From positions 1,632,001 to 1,696,000 of the forward strand of contig SMSO01000036.1 of NCBI GenBank assembly GCA_004764695.1: 64,000 nucleotides of DNA. Direction: 5' to 3'. Source of the DNA: Schizochytrium sp. TIO01 (lineage: Eukaryota > Sar > Bigyra > Thraustochytrida > Thraustochytriidae). Positions 1-11,552 of this stretch are shown here, in pieces (position 1 is the stretch's first letter; the number at the start of each line of letters is the position of its first letter). The notes below the pieces were generated by a model. The model was not told the origin of the DNA. It searched no databases and saw only the letters and a list, made by a program, of their open reading frames with translations. A program made the position numbers and the translations under genes.

Positions 1-1
1 C

Positions 2-3000
2 CTTGATTCTGTGTATTATTTCCAACCCCGCAGAATGCGTACAACCGTGTATCATGAGCTTCTTCTCGGGTATCTTGAATACATGCGTCGCATGGGCATG
101 ACATCAACGTACATTTGGGCATGTCCTCCTCCTAACAAACGTGATGATTACATTATCCACTGCCATCCTGAAGATCAGCGTGTGCAAACACCTGAACGTT
201 TACGAAAATGGTATCATGATATGATCAAGGTTGGTGCTGATCGAAGGATTTTTATGGGTTCGTGTGCTATGTTTGAGGAGCACTTCGAAGGTTCTGCTCG
301 TACAAACCAGAAGAAGAGCAAATCTAAATCTAAAAAGCGCTCGAGCAAGTCTAAGTCCAAGTCTAAGTCAAAGAGCAGCAAAAAGGGAAAGAAGAGTAGT
401 GGTCGAAAGGGTACCTCAACACGCCGTGTGAGCGGAGCAGCTGCCGCGGCTGCTGCTGCTGCTGCTGCTGCTGCCGAAGCAAAAGCAGCTGCCGAGGCCG
501 CAGAGGCAGAGACTGAAGCGAAGAACGGGGACGGCGAAAACGAGAATAACGAGGATGACAATAACGATGAGGCACTTGGACTTCTTGCTGATGTTCCCGA
601 TATGGACGGTGATGATGATGAGGAAGACGATGATGCGAACACCGAAGCAAAGGCGACACCTGAAGATGGCGTTCCGCTGAGTGAAGCAGACAAAGCTAAA
701 GCCATTGCTGAGGCTGCAGGTGTTACTTTTCTTACACCAGCCAATGGGGTTCGTGCTGGTGATGATCGCATGCTTGCAGAAGACTTGGAACGCCGAAAGC
801 TTACGAAACTTGCTGCTTCCGGTAATTTGCCTTACTTTGAGGGCGATTACTGGCCTCAAGAAGCCGAAGAACTTGCGAAGGAGCGTGCTAGACAAAAGAA
901 GAAGGATGAAGATGGAAAGGGTGGTCGTAGTAAGCGAAAGCGTCGTCGCGCTGGGGAAGAAGCTGAAGAAAAGACCGAAGAAGCTGAACCTGAGGAAAAA
1001 CCTGTTGCAGAACTTGCTGTTGAGCTTTCTGAAGAGGAGGCTGTAGAGGCTCGTGTTCAACTAATGCAGCGACTTGCCCAACAACTTGAGGTCATGAAGG
1101 ATGATTTCCTGGTTGTCAAAATGGCGCACGAGTGCTCCCGATGCGGAAAGTATCTGCTTCGGGGACGATGGGAATGCCGCCATCCTTCATGCCTTGAGGA
1201 GTTCGGCTTTAATAAATCTTGTCCATTCGCTCTGTGTAATAGTTGCTACATTCTCGAATCGAAACGCCCAAAGGAACAACAACACGGTGGAGGTTGTATT
1301 GCTGATGGTGAAGCTGGTAGGCCAAAATCTGTTTCAGAAGAAGCGGACAAGGACGCTGGTAAAGACCAGGAGGTGATCGACGTAAACGTTGAGTTCAAAC
1401 GCAAGGAGCGCGAGCGCGAAGAGAAGGATGCTAGAGAAAAGGCAAAACGCGATGCTGAGATTAAAAAGAAGAAGGAGGCCAGAGAAAAAGCAAACGGCAA
1501 CCCTGATCAGAAGAAGGTCAAAGTAGAGGCTTCTGCAGCCGATGCTAAAGAGGCTACAGCTGGAAACTCTTCCGCACCATCAGCATTAGGGGATACTTCA
1601 AAGAGCTTGGGTAGCGAGGTGGCAAACTTGGAGATGAAGAAAGAGCCTGGCGATAATACAAAATCTGTTAGTGCTTCCGGGTCTGTAAAACGCAGCGCTC
1701 CGGAGAGCACTTCGGTAGTCAAACCAATTTCTTCATCTTCCGTCTCTGAAACGAAGGTAGATCCACCAGCAAAGCCGAATGGATTGTCCCGAGCAAAAGA
1801 GGTGAATAATGAAGCTAAGAAGGCAGAATCGTCGCCGGCAGCTGCTGTGGAAGTTGATGAGCAGAGCCAGCAGGTAGTGAAGAAGCAAAAGGTCTCAGAA
1901 ACCTCGTCCAAGGTAATTGAAACCTCGGCTAACAGTTCTTCAACCACTCAGGCTGGGGACAAAACCAAGTCACAAGACGAGAAAGGAATAACAAACAAGG
2001 CCGAAGATGGTAAGAAGCACTCCGATGCGGAAGACGAGGATAAGAAAAAGGAACTTCTCGCTGAATGGGAGAAGCAAAGCATTGAGTGTACTCGTGCTCC
2101 TGTTCACAGCCCGTCTGAAGATCATATTCTTCACTACGTGGATGAAAATCTTCCTGTGCAGACTCCTGACTACGACAAGATTATTAAGAACCATTTGCTT
2201 GAATCTCGCCACGCTTTTCTATCTCTGTGTACGGGGAACCGTTACCAGTTTGACCAGCAACGTCGAGCCAAGCATTCAACAATGATGGTTCTCTATCATC
2301 TTCACAACCCAGATGCACCAGCTCATCTTTACACGTGCTTTGAGTGTCACAATGATATTCTTACAGGAAAGCGCTACCACTGTGATGTCTGTAACGGAGG
2401 TGATTACGATATCTGTATTCATTGTAAGAGACAGACGCGCCACGATCATACTCTCACACCCTTTGTTGTTACCCGTGGTGTTCAGGCAGAAACGTCAGAA
2501 TCGCAACGGATGCAACGTGTCCAGGAGATGCAGAGAGCTCGCCAACACTCCCTCACGCTATTCTTGGATGCATTGGTGCACTCTTCTCAGTGTGACGACC
2601 CTCAGTGCACAAAGGCTCCTTGCAAGAAGATGAAGGACTTGCTCAAACATCGTATGACTTGCGAAGTTCGAGTTCGTGGTGGCTGCGAAATATGTCGCCG
2701 TGTACTTTGCCTTGTGCAAATGCACGCTCGTAACTGTACCACTGTGAATTGTCGTGTACCACACTGCGAGGACCTCAAGGTCCACATCAACAAACACAAA
2801 CAGCAAATGCAGCTCGCTCGCCAACCGGCGGGTGATGCTGCTCCAGGTGCATCTGCTTCGACTGCAGCTCCGGCTGCACGTTCACAGCAGCAGCCGCAGC
2901 AGCAGCCGCAGCAACTTACTCAACAGCAGTTGCAACATCAACATCAACTGCTTCAACAGCGACAACGCCAGCTGCAGGCTCAGGCTCAAGCCCTTGCCCA

Positions 3001-3229
3001 AGCTCAGGCCCGTGGTGCGCGTGGCAACCGCGCACCCCGTACAGTAGGGGCTGCTGCCCAAGCCATCACTCAAGCCGGACAGCAAATCCAAGCTACTGTA
3101 GTAGAAGGAAGTGGAGGAACAAAAATCAAGATTCGTCCAACTAATTTGAAGCCTTCGAACACAACGGCACCTCCTGCTTCAGGATCTAACTCCCGTGCCC
3201 CGCGTGGCCAACGGAACGCGCGAAGATAA
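2..3229 (+). CDS. CBP/p300-type histone acetyltransferase, 5' end outside window
   Basis: The frame is already open at base 2 and reads straight into the acetyl-CoA-binding core of a KAT11 domain (LDSVYYFQPR, then YHELLLGYLEYMRRMG and YIWACPP, close to p300), so the N-terminal part lies upstream of the window. The product would be a nuclear coactivator that acetylates histone lysines. KAT sequence resumes near 720-890 (LPYFEGDYWP) and 2100-2290 (RHAFLSL...RRAKHSTMMVL) after long low-complexity inserts: a Lys/Ser tract at 310-410, an alanine run at 437-476, acidic stretches at 540-650, and a long charged linker at 1380-2060. A plant-HAC-like cysteine cluster lies at about 1129-1260, a ZZ zinc finger at about 2329-2450 (CFECHNDIL...CDVC...CIHC) and a TAZ finger at about 2500-2810. 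The C-terminus is Gln/Ala-rich. The family is certain; the exact orthologue is not. Confidence 0.93.
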   Translation, partial: LDSVYYFQPRRMRTTVYHELLLGYLEYMRRMGMTSTYIWACPPPNKRDDYIIHCHPEDQRVQTPERLRKWYHDMIKVGADRRIFMGSCAMFEEHFEGSARTNQKKSKSKSKKRSSKSKSKSKSKSSKKGKKSSGRKGTSTRRVSGAAAAAAAAAAAAAEAKAAAEAAEAETEAKNGDGENENNEDDNNDEALGLLADVPDMDGDDDEEDDDANTEAKATPEDGVPLSEADKAKAIAEAAGVTFLTPANGVRAGDDRMLAEDLERRKLTKLAASGNLPYFEGDYWPQEAEELAKERARQKKKDEDGKGGRSKRKRRRAGEEAEEKTEEAEPEEKPVAELAVELSEEEAVEARVQLMQRLAQQLEVMKDDFLVVKMAHECSRCGKYLLRGRWECRHPSCLEEFGFNKSCPFALCNSCYILESKRPKEQQHGGGCIADGEAGRPKSVSEEADKDAGKDQEVIDVNVEFKRKEREREEKDAREKAKRDAEIKKKKEAREKANGNPDQKKVKVEASAADAKEATAGNSSAPSALGDTSKSLGSEVANLEMKKEPGDNTKSVSASGSVKRSAPESTSVVKPISSSSVSETKVDPPAKPNGLSRAKEVNNEAKKAESSPAAAVEVDEQSQQVVKKQKVSETSSKVIETSANSSSTTQAGDKTKSQDEKGITNKAEDGKKHSDAEDEDKKKELLAEWEKQSIECTRAPVHSPSEDHILHYVDENLPVQTPDYDKIIKNHLLESRHAFLSLCTGNRYQFDQQRRAKHSTMMVLYHLHNPDAPAHLYTCFECHNDILTGKRYHCDVCNGGDYDICIHCKRQTRHDHTLTPFVVTRGVQAETSESQRMQRVQEMQRARQHSLTLFLDALVHSSQCDDPQCTKAPCKKMKDLLKHRMTCEVRVRGGCEICRRVLCLVQMHARNCTTVNCRVPHCEDLKVHINKHKQQMQLARQPAGDAAPGASASTAAPAARSQQQPQQQPQQLTQQQLQHQHQLLQQRQRQLQAQAQALAQAQARGARGNRAPRTVGAAAQAITQAGQQIQATVVEGSGGTKIKIRPTNLKPSNTTAPPASGSNSRAPRGQRNARR
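437..476 (+). repeat. Alanine-codon (GCN) run inside the acetyltransferase gene
   Basis: An uninterrupted series of GCx codons, mostly GCT, encodes about 14 alanines between a Lys/Ser tract and an acidic tract. It lies in the insert that splits the KAT domain and produces antisense open frames that are not genes. Confidence 0.85.
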
Positions 3230-4022
3230 TTGTTTTTATTGATTGATTGATAAGAAAAACAAACTTGCTCATGAATTTGATCAGAATATTTTTTGTGAAA
3301 ACGTTTCATTTCTAAAGCGGAACTTGCTCTTACTCTCTCATCTTGGCAAAGTAAATCCATCCGGTTAATGAGTGTATGTATGCTCTTCATCTTGTCGAGA
3401 TCCTGCACAGCTCGCGCGAAAGTTTTACCACTGTGTTTAATAAAAAACAAACGTCTGCTTTTCGTACAATATATCTCATGGAAAATATTCTGTTACTTTT
3501 TTTCTCCCCTGTTTTCTTTGGGATCCTATGACACACCAAAATGCCAAAAGAAAGAAGTAAAACTTTTAGACAATCTGAAATTGTGGTTATTTTTTCTTGA
3601 ACCGTATTTTGCATCTGCAGAATACCAAAAGAAACCTGTGTACCAGAAGTTATTGTACTTCAGTTGTGTTGATAAGGCACAATTAAGTATCTGATGAACT
3701 GATCAAAAGAAACTTTATTGATTCATTTCAAAGACTAGGAAAAGTATATGCTTCGTGGTCGAAATCCTTGCCGTCTAACAACAAATGTGGAGAGAAATAT
3801 CAAGTTCGAAAGAAAAAAGAAATATTTTGGCGATTCGGTTGTTTTGCTACATCTGAGACCATTTTGTACAGGCAATCACCAGCCTGAAGATAATTCCTGT
3901 TCTTGTTTTCTAAAATCTATAAATCCATTGAAACATTCGAGGTGATGAAGAAGTTGGTATTGCTCGTCAGCGTATTCATCTTATGAGCTTGGAAATGGAT
4001 ATTTGCTCTGAGCATGACATCT
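3230..4022. other. Convergent intergenic region, no gene seen
   Basis: AT-rich spacer between the 3' end of the acetyltransferase gene (+) and the 3' end of the TKL kinase gene (-). It should hold both 3' UTRs. Short open frames here have no recognisable domains. I see no convincing RNA gene. Confidence 0.6.
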
Positions 4023-5054
4023 TTATGCAAGCTGGTCAGCACGCTTAGTTTTGTCAATAGCTTGTGAGATAAATGGTTCAAACTCTTTCATACAAACCTC
4101 AATACGGGTAATGATTTCTGAAAATGCCGGGCGCGCACCACTGTCTTCCTTCCAGCAATCGTTCATGAGCTGATTCAGTATTTCTGGACAATGTTTAAGA
4201 TACTCAGGACGAAGTCCCTTCTTCGCAACGAGGTATGGCAATTCAACGCAATCTTGGTCCTGGTATGGTTTTTCGAAACAAAACAACTCCCAAAGAACTA
4301 CACCATATGAATAAACGTCAACCGTTTCGGTGTATGGTTCGCCTCGGAAGATTTCAGGAGCGACCCAGCAAGGGGTACCACACACAGTCATGACCGCCTT
4401 TGTTTCGTAGCCACGAGATAACCCAAAGTCTGTGAGCTTGCAATTGAACTTGTCATCTAGGAGCAGGTTTTCTGCCTTCAGGTCTCGATGAATAATTTTG
4501 GGAGTGAGAGCATGCAAATATGCCACAGCTCGTGCACAGTCCAGTGCAATCTTTAAGCACATCCTCCAGGTGACATTGACTCGATGTTTACGGACCATGT
4601 TGAGCAAACTACCTACGCTGCCTTCACAAAGCTCAAACAGAAGGCAGTAGTTAGGGTCAGCACGGCAAGCACCTAAGAACTGGATGATACACTCGTGCTT
4701 CAGAATGCTGAGGATTTTAATCTCTTTGGCAAAGTCCTCGAGGATCTCAGCACGCTCATCAGGAACTACAGAGAGGAAAATTTTCTTAACCGCGATGTGT
4801 CTGTTGTTGTAATGCGCCTTGTACACTTTGCCGTAGGTACCTTGGCCAATCGTTTCGTGGATTTGGATATCATCATAGTCTACATCGAGTCCAAAGAATG
4901 TCTCCGCATCGATACTTTGTGAAGAACTCTTTTGCACCCCTTCTGCATGATTAAAGTATATGAGCGTCCCCGTAGGCTTGCTTGCAAGTCCGTTCGTCTC
5001 CGGGTCCAGCGTTTCTGTCTGTTGTTTATGCTTCGATGAAGCTGCGCCACCCAT
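4023..5054 (-). CDS. TKL-family protein kinase, likely N-myristoylated
   Basis: Single-domain protein kinase of the tyrosine-kinase-like group, expected to phosphorylate Ser/Thr. Counting from an upstream Met at 5078, the glycine loop GQGTYGKV is at residues 78-85, the ATP lysine in AVKK at 98, the helix-C Glu near 119, HRDLKAEN at 197-204, DFG at 217-219 and APE at 240-242, so it looks active. I prefer the second Met (5052-5054) as the start: it gives MGGAASSK, a good N-myristoylation signal with Gly2 and Ser6, placing the enzyme at a membrane. The family is thus 343 aa (351 aa from the first Met). Low-complexity linker residues separate this tip from the kinase domain. No regulatory domain is fused. 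The substrate is unknown. The next gene on the plus strand starts 3.2 kb away. Confidence 0.92.
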   Translation of the reverse strand: MGGAASSKHKQQTETLDPETNGLASKPTGTLIYFNHAEGVQKSSSQSIDAETFFGLDVDYDDIQIHETIGQGTYGKVYKAHYNNRHIAVKKIFLSVVPDERAEILEDFAKEIKILSILKHECIIQFLGACRADPNYCLLFELCEGSVGSLLNMVRKHRVNVTWRMCLKIALDCARAVAYLHALTPKIIHRDLKAENLLLDDKFNCKLTDFGLSRGYETKAVMTVCGTPCWVAPEIFRGEPYTETVDVYSYGVVLWELFCFEKPYQDQDCVELPYLVAKKGLRPEYLKHCPEILNQLMNDCWKEDSGARPAFSEIITRIEVCMKEFEPFISQAIDKTKRADQLA

Positions 5055-5456
5055 GGTAACAATGCCCTTACGCTTCAAGTAATTATTGTCTCGACTGAAT
5101 AGTGAATTGCCTTTCCGAAGACCAATCCAAAGAGCAAAACGCTACGCTTCTCCCGGCGCAACGATTCCTTTCCGAGTGCACCTGCGTCCACTCCGACGCT
5201 CCCTCGCAGCAAACCTCCTGCGACTGAATCTCTGCTTTGCCTTGCCCGACTTGCAGTCGTCGTTCTTGCTACTCCGTAAGCCACAATGGGTTTGGTTTTA
5301 AGCGGCTTTAAAGCCTTCTTTGCAGCGGCACCATGTACGGACAGGCCTTTAAAATAAAGTGAGTGAGTGAATCCTATTTTTCTTGTCTTTCTCTCTAACT
5401 CACTTTTACTTTCATTCTTTAAAAAAAGTTTTTTTTTTGTTTTTTTAATTCTTCGT

Positions 5457-5481
5457 GCTCTCTCTCTCTCTCTCTCTCTCT
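5457..5481. repeat. TC dinucleotide microsatellite
   Basis: A run of about 12 TC units followed by further CT-rich sequence, in the divergent upstream region of the TKL kinase gene. Confidence 0.9.
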
Positions 5482-7915
5482 GCGCCTCTCTGCCCCTCTG
5501 AGTGTCTGCCTCTCAGATCAAAGTTTCCACTTCAAAATTGATTTTCTTCCAAAGCTCTTCTACCGAGTCTAAAGCACGTTGGAGGTGAATTCTATTGTGA
5601 ATGCTGGTTTCCCAAGTTAGGTCTCATTCTATACTTCTAAGGAGGAGAACATTTTTCCGAAGGCGATCTGCTCCTGTCTAACCCCTCTTTAGCCCTCAGT
5701 TGTCCGATTTGGAACGATCGAAGGGTGCGTATTCTGTGATGCGGGGTACGTGTTGATAGCTTGAATGTACTATCATTTGGTTGCGCAAATTGGATGTCTA
5801 AATTCTGCCTACTCCAAGGTTCTGTTGGCTTTCTCGTGCGTGTATTTGCTTCATGCTGACAAGGTTCGTATCACTGCGCCTAGGAGAGACTTCACTTTAA
5901 AGACTAATGAAGATGATAGCGCCAAAGTTAAAATTATAAAAGTATTTAGTTCACTCAACGACATGATTTTCGTTGAGCAGTAGGATTAGTAGGAGAGTGA
6001 GGGAGTTTTATCTGCTCCTCTATTGCGTATATGGGTATGAAGTCTGCGGAGGTGTCGCCAAAGAAGCTAGAGGAGATCGTCTGTGCAGCGTCCTGTTCCG
6101 GACATCGCCTAAATGCAGGTTTCTCGGCTCCAGTTAGTTCTTGGGTATGCCATTCAGCAGACTTTAAAAGAAATAAAGGTGTTGAGCACGTATACATTTC
6201 ATTTCTTAAAACCCACAAGTTGAAGGGATTTTTGAGAGATGAGAGAGCGTGAACAATTTCCGTTTCCCTCTGCCGCGCCGAAAGCTTGACAGTATCGCCA
6301 GGTTACTTTAGCCCCGCGCCATCTCTTCTTCTCAAGACAAGGAAAGGGGGTACTCTTGAATGCAGGTTCTCACGACTATAGTGCTTATTATTTCACTTTG
6401 TAGGATTGTAAACCACAATATCAGTTCATCGTTCGAGTCCTTATCACAATAATATAAGTGTTTATGTATTGATTGCTTTCAGGGGCTCAACCTCGCTCGG
6501 GAATGTGGTATCACTTGTAACCCTGCTTACTTTTCGATTCCTTGATCATAAGAGTCACTTGCTCGGCTAGACACATTATTTTAAGGACGAATGCAATCCA
6601 GTCGAGCTTCGACCTGAAACAATTTTTCGTCATTGTTGTACCTTCCTCCAAAGAAACTTGACACCTGCATGTATGCAAATTCTTTATTATGATATGTGGA
6701 AAAAGAAAAAGACCCCCAACGCATCTATTTCTCCCTGTTACTTTTTACAATTGTTCTTGATGTTTGATTTCATATTTGATTTGTCACGGTCTACCCCCTT
6801 TTTTTTTTAAGGCAAAAAAGTTTAAATATAATATTAAAAAAACAAACAGAAAAACTTTCGTTCCTTTTATGAAAATCCAGATCCAATAAATAGCTCATTA
6901 ATGCACATTCGATCTTCTTCCTTATCTCCAGCTGGTTGCATTATGTGGAGTAAAAGATTAATTAGATACCTGCTTCTGCGAGATGCAGCTGTTATTGTAG
7001 GGCTTGTATGCTGTTTGACTAGGAGAAACCATATTTGACTATTTGCTAGCTGCTACCAGCTGATGATCTCTGGACTGGATCACAGTGTTGACTTTATTGT
7101 ACTACTCCAAGTTCAGGCTACTGTAAATCGTAACCCGGAACCAAGTTCATCCTTAATAACTTCCTTTCCGGAGTTTGACTAAATGTCATGGCCTTCCCAT
7201 AGTGCTTTAATCAGTGAACACCAAACCCTTGAAACCAGCTTCAGCTGCAGGTTGGGTCGTTTTTCTCTATGTCTTCCTTCGTTTAATTTTATCATTAGCA
7301 TTAGTTATTTTTTTATTTTAAAAAAATGAAACATAAAAATATCACAATGTTGCTATCTGAAAGCGGCAACTTTACTCTAAACAAGTAGAACCATCAATAA
7401 CCTTGCCTTTTCTTGATAGTACTGTATCGGTAGTTCTACATGGAGATGTGGCTAACTTTTAAATATTTGATCCCCCCCAACCCCGATGAAGAGTATATAA
7501 GTAGGAAGTATACTAATACATTATAATTGTTACAATGGTAAGGTTACCGTTTCGTTTCTGGAGTTCTCAACCCTTACAAGAATATTGGCCAATGGTGCCT
7601 CCTAGCATCACAGCAGTATTGTACTCCTTCCCTAGACTCTTTGTAAAAATAATATCCACTGTCACCCAGGTCAACTTCGTATATTATACAATTTATTCAT
7701 AATTAAGCAGGAAGAATTTTTAGAAAGAAGCGACAGAGTGGAAGAATAGTTCGCAACGAACAAATATGCAGTGTACTTACAAAAGAGTGCGCTAGGCAGA
7801 AAACATGGGAATGAGAACAGGTTTATGACCTAGTGAAATCGACTACTGAAAAATCGTAGACAGAAGCAGCAAAGCAGATTCGGGCTTGCTTTGACAGAAC
7901 AAAGGTGCTCGTGCT

Positions 7916-7975
7916 CGCCCCGAGACTGAGCGCCCCGAGACTGAGCGCCCCGAGACTGAGCGCCCCGAGACTGAG
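7916..7975. repeat. Four perfect copies of a 15-bp tandem repeat
   Basis: The unit CGCCCCGAGACTGAG is repeated four times without a mismatch, followed by a degenerate fifth start (TGACCGAG). It lies about 280 bp upstream of the acidic repeat protein gene. Because 15 is a multiple of 3, it creates artefactual open frames (repeated GAQSR or SVSGR). Confidence 0.95.
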
Positions 7976-8255
7976 TGACCGAGCGAGCTGGCTGTTTGCT
8001 CACACCGATTGGATAATTCCCAGTGCTTGTAGAGCTGGCCGAGTCCAAGAGGGGCTGGTGACAATTTAGCTTTTCCTGTTGTGTGAATTGCTGGAATCAA
8101 AGGTGTATCAGCGTTGTCACAACATTAACATATGCGAAAGCTCTAAAGTACTGCTGAGTACAGGTGATTGTCTTTGTGTATCATAGCCTACGAGGGGAGT
8201 CCTTCACGAAAGCTCCCATCGAGTTGCCACTGACGTTTTTATTCTCAACATTGCC

Positions 8256-11226
8256 ATGAGTCGCAAATACGAAGAGGATCCATATGCATTTGACTTTGAC
8301 TTTAGTAAAAACTCATCCAAAAGTAGACACGGTCCTGGCTCTTTGCCCAGTGAGAAGGCGAAGGATAGAACAGGTTTTAATAGATCAATAAGGCAAGATG
8401 GGGAGTCCACGCCCATGTCTGCCCTAGATCGAGCAGGATACTATCTGAAGAAATATAGCACCAAGGAAATATCCCAAAAGTCTAGGACAGAACAATATAA
8501 ACAGCACAGCACAGAGGAAGATGAGGACAGCGATCGATGGCTAGATCCTGAACATAATGCTTATAGTCAAGGAGATAGCGAGGATCTTGATCTCGCAGAT
8601 TCTCAGAGCGAATCTGCTTCAACATCTTTGGTGAATATTCCCAGAGGACTCACACGAACCGATGGAAAAATTGGAGGACTGCATTTGGACGGCCCAAAAT
8701 ATTTAGACACACAAAAGTCGGGCTTAGAATCAGATGCTTCATTTTCTGAACACGGTGGGTCTTTAGGCCTTGGGGAGCTTGAATCTATATCTTTTAATAG
8801 ATTTGGAGCTCCGTGGCAACCCTCGGAACCACTCTCTCCTGATTCAGCACAATCGCCATTATCCTCTCAACGAAAATCTCTCGTACGATCCCAAACAAAA
8901 GATGAGAGCATTCGCTGGCAACGAAAGATAGAAAACGATAGATATCAGTATAGATCATTCAGCAATGACAGCGATGAAATCAAATTTGATGAAGATGAAG
9001 ATGATCTTGAAGACGAGGTCGGGGAAGAAAATAGCGATCTTGACTCAGACTCTGATTACGAGGCGGCATTGAAAGAAATTCAAAGGGAAGAAGAGGCTCG
9101 ACGCCGCGAGGCTCTTCGCATGATGCAAGATGCTAAAAGCATGGCCGAGCACTTTGATGAGCCGAATCCTTTTGCGTCACAGCAATACAAGCCGTCGCGT
9201 TCTCAGGTCAAATTTGAGGACAATGAATTAGAATCAGATGCAACTGAGGAAGAGGAGAGTTATACCAGAGATTCAGAGCTTGCTCGAAGTGGTCGAAGTC
9301 CAGGTCAGATAAGGGAGGATGCTGAAGACAATGAAGACGACGAAGACGATGAGGATGAGGATTATGAACAAGCCATGCAACTTCTTGAGGAGGAGGAGGC
9401 ACAAAGACGTAAAGAAGCTTTGCGGATGTTGCAGGAAGCAAATGCTGCAGAAGGTGGTGCTTCTGGACTCAGTAATTCGGAGGAAACCTTACGAAATAAA
9501 CTGTCTTCGACTCTTGTAAAAGAACGCCGTTCGTCCAATCCATCATTTCTCTCAAAGGACACATCTGGGAATAAGGCGCATGATAATGGCAAAATGTCAG
9601 CCCATAAACAAGATAATGAGAGTTTGGAGGATGAAGGTGATGAATATTTACATGCAATGAAGGAGCTTAAAGAAGAAGAGGAGCGCCAGAAACAAGAAGC
9701 TCTTAGTATGCTTACATCAACATCACTAATGCCAAAAAATTATAATACTCATCCCACAGTGTCAGGAGGAGTATTAAGAGAGAGCAAGGCCAAGGGTCTA
9801 CACGTGGTCATCCAAGACAGCACATACCACGCCCAGCGGGTTCAAGTGAAAGGTGTAGAAGTTGACGAAGAGGATGAAGATGAAGAGTTCAATGGCATGG
9901 AGGATGAGGATACATTTGTTGAGGATGGATTTGTTCTTGACTCTGCTCGACAAACCTTGAGTGCACGAGATGGGAGCGCCGTACAGACTGTATATTCTTC
10001 TTTTGCAGAAGATGCTAGCGAGAGTATGGCAGACCTTATGTCTCCTCGTTCAGTCAAGAGTAGGGTTTCAGCACGATCACTCCGATCTACATTTAGTGCA
10101 AAATCTCCCAAATCAATTCGCTCTTTACGTTCACGTCGAACACATTTATCTCTTGGTAGGCAAAGTAGTGCAGAGTCCTTCTTTTGATGAATATAGTGCT
10201 GATGACTTTGAATCAGAAAATGGATCTCCTCGATCAGCTCGATCTGGGCGTTCGATACGTTCAAGTCGATCTCAGCTTTCTGTACGACACGACCACCATT
10301 CTCCACAAAAGCCTAGATCTAGTCGTAGTCACCCAGCATCGCCTCGGTCTCCACCTCTAAGCTCCATCACAAATCGAAGTCATCTTATTGCGCAGCATGC
10401 AAAAATTACATCAAGTCACCCTGAAAATAGTTCTGCTCCTACCGAGAACCATCCCGCGCAAAATCAAGAACATAAAGCAAGTCCTCAGTTGCCAATGCGT
10501 GATGCTTCGACACAATACATTGAAACAAAAGAAATCGAAGTTCAGGCTAATTTGGTGGTATCAGCATCAGGGCTCGTGTATGAAGTACCAGAAGCACCTA
10601 TGGGCGCTGTAGCACCAACACTCTTTCCCTCGAAGACTGAATCAAATATTGCTAATGCGGCACGGAATCCAACCTCCACTTGTTCATGTCACGCAAGTCG
10701 ATTTGAAGACCAGAATAATTTTGCTCGAAGCGCCCTTGAAGCGCTTCTAAACCCTTTGAATACAACATACACTAGTACACATGCACAGGCGCTGCGGGGA
10801 CCTTGGGCATCAAGTATTCCTGTTCAGTCGGCAAACACAAACTTTCGAAATGTTTACGCGGACGAAACTCCTGCCCCAACAGGTAAAATGCCGTTTCCTG
10901 CTAATCAAGCCACGCCGCCTCCAATGCCCCCGTCACCTCGACAGCAACCACCCGAAACAAGCTGTCAAGGTGTTTCGAGACTTGACGGACTTACGGCTTC
11001 ATTACTGGCAACGAACAATATGTTTAAGCGTAATCTCGAGATGATTCGATCCCATTTGCAAGAATGCAGGCTAGAGACTGATCGTGTCATGAGCGAGATG
11101 GGCGGAATTAATTCTGGGCATCGATACACGCGGTTCAGTGATGTTCGAGCATACATGAACGCTAATCGACCTAAAGTGCGCTCTTTTGAATATGTAATGC
11201 AAGAAGAGGAGAATACATTTCACTAA
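8256..11226 (+). CDS. Acidic coiled-coil protein with three internal repeats, split by one extra base
   Basis: I do not recognise a named family. Two overlapping frames, 8256-10187 and its continuation to 11226, join if one T is removed from the TTTT run at 10182-10185. This turns ...SAESFF-stop into ...SAESFFDEYSADDFESE and keeps the Ser/Arg-rich style on both sides. The joined protein is about 990 aa. Three repeats of about 33 residues (near residues 270, 365 and 465) share an acidic lead-in, a DY..A motif and an EE..R...EALRM helix; each is probably a charged amphipathic helix. The region around 10050-10350 is rich in SxRSxRS motifs like phosphorylation targets. The C-terminal part is Pro/Ser-rich and ends in a predicted helical segment (11000-11220). 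It could be a cytoskeletal or basal-body-associated protein, but nothing proves that. Confidence 0.82.
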
Positions 11227-11552
11227 TTACCTCATGTTTTGCGAAGTTTGACTAATATTTCACATAAGAAAAGATGTCAATGTTGTATCTTTGATAATAC
11301 ATACTTTCGTTCTAGTGACTCAACGAGAGATGATCCAAGATCTCATGTATGCTTTGTAGAGGCTCTAGAAAAAGAAATTTGACCTGCATACTCTGTGTGT
11401 GTTAATTCGCAGCACAATCTATACCTGTTAAAAAGGCATTATGGAAATTTGAAAGGGTCCGTTTTTGTAATTTCAAAGCAAGAACAAGTTTGAGCGTGCT
11501 ACCATTTTTCAATGTAAATACATAACGCTTATATAGGTTTCGCCATGGATTG

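Larger units (their letters stand above)
5055..8255. other. Long intergenic region, no supported gene
   Basis: About 3.2 kb between the start of the kinase gene (-) and the start of the acidic repeat protein gene (+), so it holds two divergent promoters. It contains a TC microsatellite (5457-5481), T- and A-rich stretches (6790-6850, 7310-7330) and a 15-bp tandem repeat (7916-7975). The small open frames (60-87 codons) show no domain or codon-level support. I do not see a tRNA or other structured RNA I can defend. Confidence 0.6.

Noticed and set aside
214-1060. Long antisense frames opposite the acetyltransferase gene
   Set aside because: Products of Ser/Ala/Lys-codon bias in the sense gene; repeated serines and alanines only.
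6425-6450. tRNA B-box-like GTTCGAGTCC
   Set aside because: The flanking bases do not form a T stem and no acceptor stem or A box is present.
10160-10210. Intron at the 10.18-kb frame change
   Set aside because: The only GT-AG pairs of the right phase give a 10-nt intron; one extra T in a TTTT run is simpler.
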